DNA of 64,000 bases. Origin: Gemmatimonadota bacterium (lineage in GTDB: Bacteria > Gemmatimonadota > Gemmatimonadetes > Longimicrobiales > Gaopeijiaceae). The translations under genes were made by a program, and so were the position numbers. How positions within the stretch are numbered: position 1 is the stretch's first letter; each line of letters begins with the position of its first letter. Below the pieces are notes generated by a model that saw only the letters and a program-made list of their open reading frames with translations, did not search any database and was not told the origin of the DNA. Positions 52,395 to 60,657 of the stretch are shown here, piece by piece. The stretch lies in contig JAPPNN010000087.1 in NCBI GenBank assembly GCA_028873815.1, positions 44,084 through 108,083 of the forward strand, written 5' to 3'.

Positions 52395-53698
52395 GGATCG
52401 TACCGGTAGACCCGGCCCGCGCGCATGACGAAGACGACGCGCTCGATCGACCGGATGTCCGCCGTCGGGTCGCCCGCAACCGCGATGAGATCCGCCGCGT
52501 AGCCGGCCGCGACCGTGCCCAGCGTGTTGTCCATCGCCAGCGACTCGGCCGCCAGACTCGTCGCCGAGACGATCGCCGCCATCGGATCCTGTCCGCCCTC
52601 CTGAACCCGGTACACGAGTTCCTTCCAGTTGTGGCCGTGTGCTCCGGCGACGGCATCCGTCCCGAAGACCGTCTTGAGTCCCGGGACCGCCAAAGCCTCG
52701 CGGAAGGTCTCGAGCGCCACCGGAACAGCGGCGTCCATCTGTGCGAACCCCTCTTCCGTGTAGTTGCCGATGCCGAGATAGCGCTCCGCGTTGGCGAAGT
52801 AGTTGTCGAAGATGAGGTGAATGTGCGGGTCGTAGTACAGGCCGCGCTCGGCGAGCAGTTCCAGCGTGGCGCGGTCGAGAAGCGCACCGTGCTCGATCTG
52901 GGCGCATCCGGCCAGGGCGGCACGGCGTGCGCTCTCGGGGCCATGGGCGTGCGCGACGGCCCGCAGCCCCAGTTCCGTCGCCCGTCCGCAGGCCGCGTCG
53001 AGTTGCTCCTGGCTCAGCGTCGGACCTCCACCCACCCGGATACTCTCCGAGGCGAAGATCTTGATGACGTCGGCCCCGGCTGCCGCGACTTCGCCCACAT
53101 GCGCCCGAATATCGTCCGGATTGCCGGTGCCCGCCGTGACCGGCCTGATCGAAGTCAGCACTCGCGGACCGGGCAGGGAGCCGTCGCGAATGGCGTCGCG
53201 GACGAAGACATCTTCGGTCCCGCCCAGGCTCTGGACCGTCGTCACGCCGCTCCTGAGCATGTTCCAGGCGTTTTCGGCCGCGTACAGGACCTGTTCCTGC
53301 GGACCGTCGGTCGAAGCTGCCGAATGGAGGCGGTCGGTCTCCCGGTCGAAGTGCCAGCCGAGGTGGACGTGCGTGTCGATCAGACCGGGGAGCAGCGTGG
53401 CCCCGGAGAGGTCGTATACGCGCCCACCTTCGGTGGATCCGGCGTCCGCCACGGCCGTGATCATTCCCCCGCGCACGACGACTTCCCGACCGGTGAAGGA
53501 GCCGCCCTGCCCGTCGAGGACCCGGTCGGGCCGAAGCACGATATGCCCCTCGTCTCCCGATCCCGCGCCACCGGATCCCGCCCCACCGGGCAGGGTTGCG
53601 ACTTCGGGTTCCCCGCTGCAGGCGAGGCCCAGTCCGGTCAGGACGAGCAGCCACGCGAAGGATGTCGCCGGCAGGCGGGAGCGATAATCCCTGATCAT
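52391..53698 (-). CDS. Lipoprotein amidohydrolase
   Basis: A 435-residue exported amidohydrolase. The N-terminus has a leader ending in LVLTGLGLACSG, a lipobox, followed by a Gly/Ser-rich tether (GGAGSGGAGSGDEG). The metal site is complete: His110 and His112 in LIDTHVHLGWH, the Lys in DVIKIFASES, His in AVAHAHG, His in IEHGAL and Asp in FGTDAVAG. The C-terminal AGYAADLIAVAGDPTADI is typical of the imidazolonepropionase-like group. The ATG at 53698 has GGAAGGA upstream. It probably hydrolyses peptides or amides at the cell surface or in the periplasm. It lies 17 bp after the SLC13-type transporter gene, which may import the product. Confidence 0.9.
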   Translation of the reverse strand: MIRDYRSRLPATSFAWLLVLTGLGLACSGEPEVATLPGGAGSGGAGSGDEGHIVLRPDRVLDGQGGSFTGREVVVRGGMITAVADAGSTEGGRVYDLSGATLLPGLIDTHVHLGWHFDRETDRLHSAASTDGPQEQVLYAAENAWNMLRSGVTTVQSLGGTEDVFVRDAIRDGSLPGPRVLTSIRPVTAGTGNPDDIRAHVGEVAAAGADVIKIFASESIRVGGGPTLSQEQLDAACGRATELGLRAVAHAHGPESARRAALAGCAQIEHGALLDRATLELLAERGLYYDPHIHLIFDNYFANAERYLGIGNYTEEGFAQMDAAVPVALETFREALAVPGLKTVFGTDAVAGAHGHNWKELVYRVQEGGQDPMAAIVSATSLAAESLAMDNTLGTVAAGYAADLIAVAGDPTADIRSIERVVFVMRAGRVYRYDP

Positions 53699-53715
53699 GG
53701 CCTGACCATCCTTCC

Positions 53716-56073
53716 TCAGCCTCCGGGCACCAGCGGCCATACCAGCGGAAGCACTGTCAGGACCACCGCCATTACCAGGAGGAACAACGGGAATCCCGCC
53801 TTGATGAAGTCAACAAACCGGTATCCTCCGAAACCCATCACCAACAGATTGACCGGATGTCCCACCGGACTCATGAAGGCACAGGAACTTCCTATCGCCA
53901 CCGTCATCATCAGAGCCTGGGGCGAGAGCCCTTCACTGGCGGCCGTGCTAAGCGCAATGGGCGACATGAGCACCGCCACTGCCGCCGTCGGCATGACTTG
54001 AGCTGAAAGAGCGGTGATCAGGAAGAGTCCTGTTACCACCGCCAGAGGACCAAGGTCCGCAATGGATCCCAACACCGCCTCGGCCACCAGCGCAGCAGTT
54101 CCGGATTCCTGCATCGCCAGTCCCAGGCTCAGCATCCCCGCGATCAGGATCACCGCTTTCAACTCTATGCACCGATAGGCCTCTTCCATGTTGAGGCAAC
54201 CCGTCAGCACCATCAAGACCGCTCCAATTGGCGCCGCGACAAAAATAGGCAGAAGGCCCGAGACGACCGAAGTCAGGACACCTGCCATGATGACGGCGCT
54301 GACTGGAGCTTTCCGGCTTCGCACCACCTCTTCCGCTCCTTCGGTCATGACGAGGAAGTCCGGGTGTTCCACCAGGAGCGCGAGCTTGTTTCTGTCGCCA
54401 TAAAGCAGAAACGCATCACCCGCGAGCAGTTCCATTCGCCGGAGCCCACTCCGGTAAATCTCTCCATTCCGCCATATCGCAAGGATGGAGACACCGTAGT
54501 TTTCACGGAAATCAAGTTCCTCGATCGTCTTTCCCGCGAATGTCGTGCGTGGGGACAACGAAGCCTCCGCCAGGCCGACAGTGTCGGACTCCAGTCGGCT
54601 CAAATCCAGGGGGCGATTATCGCTCACTGTCAATTCCTGGAGGGCCTCCAGGATCTCGAGATCCTCGAGTCTTCCCCGGAGCAGGAGAACGTCCCCTCCC
54701 TCGAGTTGTGTATCCGGATCCGGCATGAGGGGCTCTGCGTCAGCCCGCAGGATGCCCACAACCGTCAGGTCGAACGCATCGGCCAGCCGGGTTTCCGCGA
54801 GCAACTGACCGGCCAGCAGTGATTCTTCCGAGATTCTGACGCTTTGAATCCTGCGTTCCATCTGGTAGTGGGAAATCAGTCCTCTTGCCGGCACCGAATG
54901 GACTGCTCCAAAGGTCTTGTCATCCTCCAGCGCGGCAAGTTGCCCGCTCTTCGACGCAACCAGCAGGCGATCCCCTGCAGCAAGAGTCATTGATCGCAAT
55001 CCTGTGCGATGGACGCGATCACCGCGCAGAATCGCGAGTACGTGCAGGCGACGAGTCCGGCGGAGATCTGCCTTTCGAACGGTCTGACCGATGAGCGATG
55101 AATCTTCTGCCAACTCCAGTTCGGCTACCTCGATAGAGGCATCGGCAATCCGCTCAAGCGTCCGATCTCTCGACTCGATCTCCAGATGCTTCCATGCGCG
55201 CAGGCCTTCGAACCTCTCCAGGGTTCCTTCGACGACCATCTCGTCTCCCTCGCTGAGAACGAAGTCCGTCCCGGGAGCGAGGATCATCTGCCCGCTTCGT
55301 TGCACGGCCACCACGTTCAGACCCAGCGCAAGGCCCAACCGGCTTTGCTGCAGTGTTCTACCCGCCAGAGTTGAATCGCTGGGCGTTCTCAGTGTTCCGA
55401 TCAGGCCACCCAGGTCGTACAGTCCCCCCAAATCCGCGGGAGCCGACTCCTTTTTCGGATCCCGGTCCGGAAGCAGTCGCCGCCCAAAGAAAGTCATGTA
55501 GGCGATTCCTGCGGCAAGCGCCGTCAACCCGACCGGTGTGAACGAGAACATCCCGAACGGCTCGAACCCGGCATTCCGCAACGCCCCGTTTACCAGGATG
55601 TTCGGTGCCGTTCCGATCAGGGTCGTCATCCCGCCAAGCAGGGATCCGAAGGCGAGGGGCATGAGCAGTTTGGATGGCGCCGTCCCTATGCGGCGGGCCA
55701 TGTCCAGTACCACCGGCAGCATGAGGGCGGTGATCCCGATGTCGTTCATGATTCCCGACAGGAGGCCCACCGTGGCCATCATCACCGCGGTGAGGCGGCC
55801 GACTCCGTTACCCGATGCCGCCAGAACCCGTTGGCCGATGAAACGAGCGACCCCGGTCCGCGCCAGCGCTCCGCTCAAGACCAGGACCGAAGCGATTGTG
55901 ATTACCGCTTCGTTGGCGAAGCCCATGATCGCCTGCTCGCCCTCGAGGATGCCGGTCACCACGAGGCCCAGCATCACCATCAACGCCACCAGATCCACCC
56001 GGATCCTTTCGGTGACGAACAGGACCACCGCTGCTGCAAGAATCCCCCCGACTACGAAGACCTCGAGATTCAT
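53716..56073 (-). CDS. SLC13/DASS-family permease with four RCK_C-like domains
   Basis: A 785-residue transporter. The N-terminal membrane half (about 1-205) includes SGIMNDIGITALMLPVVLDMA and LLGGMTTLIGTAPNILVNGAL, the ion/substrate hairpin of SLC13 carriers. The cytosolic middle (about 215-590) appears to contain four TrkA-C/RCK_C modules, each with a G-T or L-A-G start and a G-D-x-L/F-L-L end (GDEMVVEG, GDRLLVAS, GDVLLLRG, GDAFLLYG). The C-terminal membrane half has AQVMPTAAVAVLMSPIA and SCAFMSPVGHPVNLLVMG. The ATG at 56073 is standard. Base composition is lower than its neighbours: the line at 54361 is 34/60 G+C. The substrate is probably a di- or tricarboxylate or an anion such as sulfate. 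Confidence 0.85.
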   Translation of the reverse strand: MNLEVFVVGGILAAAVVLFVTERIRVDLVALMVMLGLVVTGILEGEQAIMGFANEAVITIASVLVLSGALARTGVARFIGQRVLAASGNGVGRLTAVMMATVGLLSGIMNDIGITALMLPVVLDMARRIGTAPSKLLMPLAFGSLLGGMTTLIGTAPNILVNGALRNAGFEPFGMFSFTPVGLTALAAGIAYMTFFGRRLLPDRDPKKESAPADLGGLYDLGGLIGTLRTPSDSTLAGRTLQQSRLGLALGLNVVAVQRSGQMILAPGTDFVLSEGDEMVVEGTLERFEGLRAWKHLEIESRDRTLERIADASIEVAELELAEDSSLIGQTVRKADLRRTRRLHVLAILRGDRVHRTGLRSMTLAAGDRLLVASKSGQLAALEDDKTFGAVHSVPARGLISHYQMERRIQSVRISEESLLAGQLLAETRLADAFDLTVVGILRADAEPLMPDPDTQLEGGDVLLLRGRLEDLEILEALQELTVSDNRPLDLSRLESDTVGLAEASLSPRTTFAGKTIEELDFRENYGVSILAIWRNGEIYRSGLRRMELLAGDAFLLYGDRNKLALLVEHPDFLVMTEGAEEVVRSRKAPVSAVIMAGVLTSVVSGLLPIFVAAPIGAVLMVLTGCLNMEEAYRCIELKAVILIAGMLSLGLAMQESGTAALVAEAVLGSIADLGPLAVVTGLFLITALSAQVMPTAAVAVLMSPIALSTAASEGLSPQALMMTVAIGSSCAFMSPVGHPVNLLVMGFGGYRFVDFIKAGFPLFLLVMAVVLTVLPLVWPLVPGG

Positions 56074-56254
56074 TCAGCACCCGCGAGTGGGGCATCGCCC
56101 CGGTCCATGGGCTCGAATGCCGGGGGGATTCCGTGCACGGGCTCCGAGGTGGGGAGACGCGTACGAAAACGGCCTGAGACGGGCTGAAGGGACCATTGTT
56201 GCAGGATTACCAACCTGATCCAGGCGGTCAAGCTCGCACCGGGGACCGGGGAGC

Positions 56255-59224
56255 TCAGCACGCGTCGAGATGTCCCGCGAGCACCTCCACGACGTGGCGT
56301 GCCCGCCGACCCGTCCCCGCGCGGATCTGGGCGCGGCAGCTGAAGCCGTTGGCGATCACGGTATCCTCTGGAGCTCTGGCCCGCAGGGCGGGGAAGAGGC
56401 TCAGCTCGCCCATTGCGCGGGACGTGCGCAGATGCCTGGCGACGTACCCGAACGAGCCTGCCATTCCGCAGCAGCTCGACTCGATGAGCGCACCGCCCAT
56501 GCCCGAGCACGCGGCAAGCGCTTCGACGGTCGCCGATGCGGTGCCGGCCGCCTTTTGATGGCAGTGTCCGTGGATCTGAACTGTGGTGCGCGATGGCGGA
56601 GGAGTTGTGGAACTCGCGCGTTCGGCCAGGAACTCGTCGACCAGCAGCGCCTGCTCGGCCACCGCGCGGGCATCGCTTTCCTCGTCGTCAGCCAGGAGAT
56701 GGAGCGCCTCGTCCCGGAGCGTCAGGAGACAACTGGGCTCCAGCCCCACGATGGGCAATCCGCGCCGCGCAAATGGCGCCAGGGCCGCGACCGTGCGCCT
56801 CAGCTCCGCCCGCGCGTGGTCGAGCATGCCGGCGCTGATGTAGGTCCGCCCGCAGCAGAGCGGCCGGCCACGAGCCCGCGCCGGGGTCGGAGCGACCGGT
56901 TCATGGCCTAGCCTGACGAGCACCGACTGAGCGGCCCGCGCGACGTTAGGGTCAAAATATCGGGAGAATGTGTCCACGAACAAGACGACAGAAGCTGTAG
57001 TGAGGGCTTCAGGCGAGCTTTCGGACCCATTGTTGCCAAAATCCGTGGTGAATTTGTCCATAAGCACTTGCGGCAGCTCAGCGTCCCGAAACGGCCGAGG
57101 ATGCCATTCCGGCAGCGCGTTCGCGGCCGCAATCCCCATCACCCGCTCACCCAGCCACCGCAACGCCCGGCTCCGGTTGCGCAGATTGAGCAGCCCGGGA
57201 AACCGGGCCCCGATGGGCGCAACGCGGGGCAGGGACGCGAACAGGCGTTCTCGCAGGGGGACACCGCGCCGCTGATGTCTGAGGTGGAGGACTTCGGCCT
57301 TCATCCTGGCCATGTCGACCCCGGCCGGGCACTCGCGCTGGCAGGCCTTGCAGCCGACGCAGAGTTCGAGAACCTCGGCGACCTCGTCTCCCTCCAATCC
57401 CTCCGGCCCCAACTGACCCGTCATGGCCAGACGAAGCACGTTGGCGCGGCCGCGGGTCGTGTCCGTCTCCTCGCGGGTGACCCGGTAGGAAGGGCACATC
57501 ACGCCGGGATCCATCTTGCGGCAGGCCCCGTTGTTGTTGCAGGCCTCGACGGCGCGGACGAAGCCGCCGTCCGAGGACCAGTCCGACGCCAGCGGCAGGG
57601 CTCTGGCTCGGTAGCGGGGGCCGTAGCGGAAGAGCTCGCGGTCGTCCATGCGCGGCGCGCCGACGATCTTCCCCGGGTTCATCATGCCGGCCGGATCGAG
57701 CGCCTCCTTCACTTCGCGGAACGCCCGCGCCAGCCGGCTCCCCAGCATCGGTTCGATGAACTCGGAGCGGAGAATGCCGTCGCCGTGTTCGCCCGAATGG
57801 GATCCGCCCAGACGCACGGCCAGACGCATCACCTCCTCGCCGATGGAGCGGAAGGCCGCGATGTCGGACGGGTCCTTCATGTTCAGCGACGGCCGCACGT
57901 GGAGACACCCGACCGAAGCGTGCGCGTACCAGGTGCTGCTGGTGCCGTGGCGCGCGAAGATATCCTCGACGGCGGCGCCGAACTCGGCCAGCGCGGGGAG
58001 CGGTATCGCGCAGTCCTCGACGATCGAGACCGGCTTCCGGTCGCCCTTCATGGACATGACGATGTTCAGCCCCGCCCGGCGCACGGCCCAGATCGCGGCC
58101 TGTTCGGCGGGGTCCTCGGCGCGGGTCATCTCACGACCCGGCCCCGTGCCGTGCACCACCTCCTCCAGGCGGCCGAGCCGGCGCGACAGCCGTGCCTCGT
58201 CGTCTCCCGCGAACTCGACCAGCAGTACGCTGTGCGCGCTGGCCGGGATCAGGGCCTCGACGGTCGAGCGGAAGGCCGCGTTCTCGCGCGCCAGGCCGGT
58301 CAGCGTGTCGTCCACCAGCTCCACCGCGTGGGGGTCCAGTTCGACGATGTGCTGCACGGCGTCCAGCGCCTCGAGCAGCGACGGGAACCCGCACACCCCC
58401 AGAACCCGCCGCCGCGGCTTGCGGGCCAGCCTGAGCGTCAGACGCCGGAAGAAGGCCAGGGTGCCCTCGGATCCGACGAGCACCTCCGCCATGGAGGCGT
58501 CCGGGTTCAGGAGCCGGTGGAGATTGTATCCGGCCACATGCCGAAGCACCCCCGGAACGCGCGCCCGAAGTTCGTCGGCCTCGCGGTCGGTGATCGCCTG
58601 GATCCGGGCGGTGAGCCGGCGCGCGTCGGCGGGGGCGTCGGCCGGGCCGCTGGAGCGGCCGCCGGGCGGCGATCGCGGTCCGAAATCGACGACTCGCCCG
58701 TCCGCCAGCGCCGCCTCGATCGCGGTCACGTTGTCGGCCATGATTCCGTAGCGGATCGAGCGCGCGCCGCCGCTGTTGTTGCCCGCCATCCCGCCGATCG
58801 TGGCCCGGCTGGCGGTTGCGACGTCCACCGGGAAGAAGAGCCCTGTCGGGGCGAGTTGGCGGTTGAGCTGGTCGAGCACGACGCCGGGCTCGACCCGGGC
58901 GGTGCGCGCGTGCTGGTCGACGGCGAGGACCTGGTCGAGGTGGCGGGAGGTGTCGATCACCAGGGCGCGGCCGATCGCCTGGCCGCACTGGGAGGTGCCC
59001 GCGCCCCGGGGGAGCACGGGGACGCCTTCCTCGCGCGCGATGGTCATCACCGCGTCCACGTCGTCGAGCGAGCGCGGGAGGACGACGCCCACCGGCCTGA
59101 TCTGGTAGATCGAGGCGTCGGTGGCGTAAAGCGACCGGGTCAGCGCGTCGAAGCGTACGTCACCCTCGACGTGCCGGCGAAGGCGGTCGGCGAGCGGACC
59201 TGCAACGGATTGCCGTGTGCGCAC
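56255..59224 (-). CDS. FAD/4Fe-4S D-2-hydroxyacid dehydrogenase (YdiJ/GlcD-GlcF-like fusion)
   Basis: A 989-residue fused dehydrogenase. The FAD-binding domain (about 20-270) has VLPRGAGTSQCGQAIG and GGMAGNNSGGARSIRYG, followed by the FAD-oxidase C-terminal domain with HASVGCLHVRPSLNMK and GSHSGEHGDGI. The Fe-S part has a first cluster region CNNNGACRKMDPGVMCPSY, the second near residue 627 (CVGCKACQRECP) and two CCG modules (LCCGRTYISAGM, SSCCGMAGSFG). YdiJ-type enzymes oxidise D-2-hydroxyglutarate or D-lactate and pass electrons to the respiratory chain. The GTG at 59224 has GGAGG six bases before it. It could consume D-hydroxy acids made elsewhere in this island. An inverted repeat precedes it (59265-59294). 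Confidence 0.92.
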   Translation of the reverse strand: MRTRQSVAGPLADRLRRHVEGDVRFDALTRSLYATDASIYQIRPVGVVLPRSLDDVDAVMTIAREEGVPVLPRGAGTSQCGQAIGRALVIDTSRHLDQVLAVDQHARTARVEPGVVLDQLNRQLAPTGLFFPVDVATASRATIGGMAGNNSGGARSIRYGIMADNVTAIEAALADGRVVDFGPRSPPGGRSSGPADAPADARRLTARIQAITDREADELRARVPGVLRHVAGYNLHRLLNPDASMAEVLVGSEGTLAFFRRLTLRLARKPRRRVLGVCGFPSLLEALDAVQHIVELDPHAVELVDDTLTGLARENAAFRSTVEALIPASAHSVLLVEFAGDDEARLSRRLGRLEEVVHGTGPGREMTRAEDPAEQAAIWAVRRAGLNIVMSMKGDRKPVSIVEDCAIPLPALAEFGAAVEDIFARHGTSSTWYAHASVGCLHVRPSLNMKDPSDIAAFRSIGEEVMRLAVRLGGSHSGEHGDGILRSEFIEPMLGSRLARAFREVKEALDPAGMMNPGKIVGAPRMDDRELFRYGPRYRARALPLASDWSSDGGFVRAVEACNNNGACRKMDPGVMCPSYRVTREETDTTRGRANVLRLAMTGQLGPEGLEGDEVAEVLELCVGCKACQRECPAGVDMARMKAEVLHLRHQRRGVPLRERLFASLPRVAPIGARFPGLLNLRNRSRALRWLGERVMGIAAANALPEWHPRPFRDAELPQVLMDKFTTDFGNNGSESSPEALTTASVVLFVDTFSRYFDPNVARAAQSVLVRLGHEPVAPTPARARGRPLCCGRTYISAGMLDHARAELRRTVAALAPFARRGLPIVGLEPSCLLTLRDEALHLLADDEESDARAVAEQALLVDEFLAERASSTTPPPSRTTVQIHGHCHQKAAGTASATVEALAACSGMGGALIESSCCGMAGSFGYVARHLRTSRAMGELSLFPALRARAPEDTVIANGFSCRAQIRAGTGRRARHVVEVLAGHLDAC

Positions 59225-59264
59225 GGGGTCCTCCGCTCGTCGAGGGGACAGTCGATGGGGGCAG

Positions 59265-59294
59265 TTGCGACAGTTGAATCTACGCGCGTCGCAA
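59265..59294. promoter_or_regulatory. Inverted repeat upstream of FAD/Fe-S dehydrogenase
   Basis: TTGCGAC (59265-59271) is matched by GTCGCAA (59288-59294) around a 16-base spacer, 41-70 bases upstream of the GTG start. CAGTTG also occurs twice at 59263 and 59271. The layout would suit an operator. The regulator is not identified and chance is not excluded. Confidence 0.3.
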
Positions 59295-59393
59295 TGCCTT
59301 CACGATGGCGGGCGGTCGGTGCATCCGCCTTCGCTGCTCGCGGGCCGGAGCCCACGCCCGCGTGCGGACGGAGCCCCGGCCCTGGCGCAGAGG

Positions 59394-60638
59394 TCAAGGA
59401 ATGTTGGGGTTGTTGTTCTTTTCGAGGAGCGGCAGCGGCAGGCAGGTCGTGTTCCCGTAGAACCCGCCCTTCGGCCCCGAACCCTCCTGGAAGACCACGC
59501 CCGCGGCGGGCGTGAAGGGCAGGTTCAGGCGGATCTTGTCATAGAAATGATGGCCTTCGAGGAACAGCTCCCGGTTGCGCTCCTGGATCAGCTGCTCGCG
59601 TATCGCGGCATCACTTCCTCCGGGGAACGCCGGCAGCCCGGCCGCGGCGTGCAGCTCGTTGATGATGTCCACCGCCGTCTGGCCCCCCGCGGCCTCGGCC
59701 ATGATCAGCTGCGCTTCGGCGTAGCGGGCGATCGGCATCGGGCTGTCCTGGGCCGGGTATTTCTGCTGCGTCCAAAGTGGGGTCAGGTCGTCCGAGGCGG
59801 CTGTGCGGCCCTGGTCGACCAACGTGACCCGGGGATCGGGCGTACCCATGTACTCGAGGTCCCGGAAGACGCGCTCCACACTCATGCGCTCGTCGCGATT
59901 GTTCAGCGTCCAGATGCGGTTGGAAGAGCGGAAGGATGCGGCGCTGAAGTGTGCGTTCCGGACGAACCCCGCGGGCACCTGCGCCGCGTCGGAGGCCGCC
60001 CCCGAGGTGTTCCCCTGGTTCAGGCGTGCCCGGGCGCGGCCCACCATGGCCATGTTCGTGATGTCCGCGGGTCCGCCGCCGCTGGCGGCCATGGTGAACT
60101 TCTCCTCGGCCATGGCGAACATCTGTTGCGAGGTGAGTTCCGGCCCACCATCTACGGCCGCCGAGCACATGGCCTCTCCCAGAAGCAGATGGGCGTACCC
60201 GGAATAGGCCGCCGAGGTGGCGGTGAGTGCCGGGTCCCCGATCTCCTGCGAAACGTTCAGTGCGTTGTCTGCCGCCCAGCGCGCGGTCGACAGCGTCGTG
60301 TACACGCCGGGGTCGGCGTCCGCACATGTGAAGCTCGCGTAGACGCCGCCCGCTTCCTCGAAGCTCCGCCGGTCGTAGGGCCACATGCGTGCCGCGAGCT
60401 GGCCGTCCACCAATTCGTTGCCCATCAGGCCTCCGGCCGCCACCCATTCGCTGAAGGCGCACTCGAAGTCCGCGACCGCGCTGGCGACCAGCAGCGGGGC
60501 GTTGTCGGGGTTGGCCAGGTCATCGGCCCGAACCCGGCTCGGAGCGTCGATCTCCAGCAGGGTATCGCAGGCCGTGAGCGGAACCGCCAGCAGGAGCACG
60601 AGGCCTGCAAGTAACCGGTATTTGATCGTGTGTTTCAT
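59394..60638 (-). CDS. SusD/RagB-like outer-membrane lipoprotein
   Basis: A 414-residue lipoprotein with a lipobox at LAVPLTACDTLL near residue 24 and a helical, TPR-like body (AYSGYAHLLLGEAMC, MAMVGRARARLNQGNTSGAA). The C-terminal part has QLIMAEAAGGQ, REQLIQERNRELFLEGHHFYDKIR, the SusD closing element. It is shorter and clearly distinct from the SusD-like protein at 20353, so the two systems likely have different ligands. It lies 19 bp after the SusC-type gene of the same operon. It acts as the surface lid of that transporter. Confidence 0.9.
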   Translation of the reverse strand: MKHTIKYRLLAGLVLLLAVPLTACDTLLEIDAPSRVRADDLANPDNAPLLVASAVADFECAFSEWVAAGGLMGNELVDGQLAARMWPYDRRSFEEAGGVYASFTCADADPGVYTTLSTARWAADNALNVSQEIGDPALTATSAAYSGYAHLLLGEAMCSAAVDGGPELTSQQMFAMAEEKFTMAASGGGPADITNMAMVGRARARLNQGNTSGAASDAAQVPAGFVRNAHFSAASFRSSNRIWTLNNRDERMSVERVFRDLEYMGTPDPRVTLVDQGRTAASDDLTPLWTQQKYPAQDSPMPIARYAEAQLIMAEAAGGQTAVDIINELHAAAGLPAFPGGSDAAIREQLIQERNRELFLEGHHFYDKIRLNLPFTPAAGVVFQEGSGPKGGFYGNTTCLPLPLLEKNNNPNIP

Positions 60639-60657
60639 TGTTCTAATCCTCCCGGCC

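Noticed and set aside
57068..59515. Plus-strand open frame of 815 codons
   Set aside because: It is the antisense of the FAD/Fe-S dehydrogenase, with no recognisable domain and a composition typical of shadow frames.
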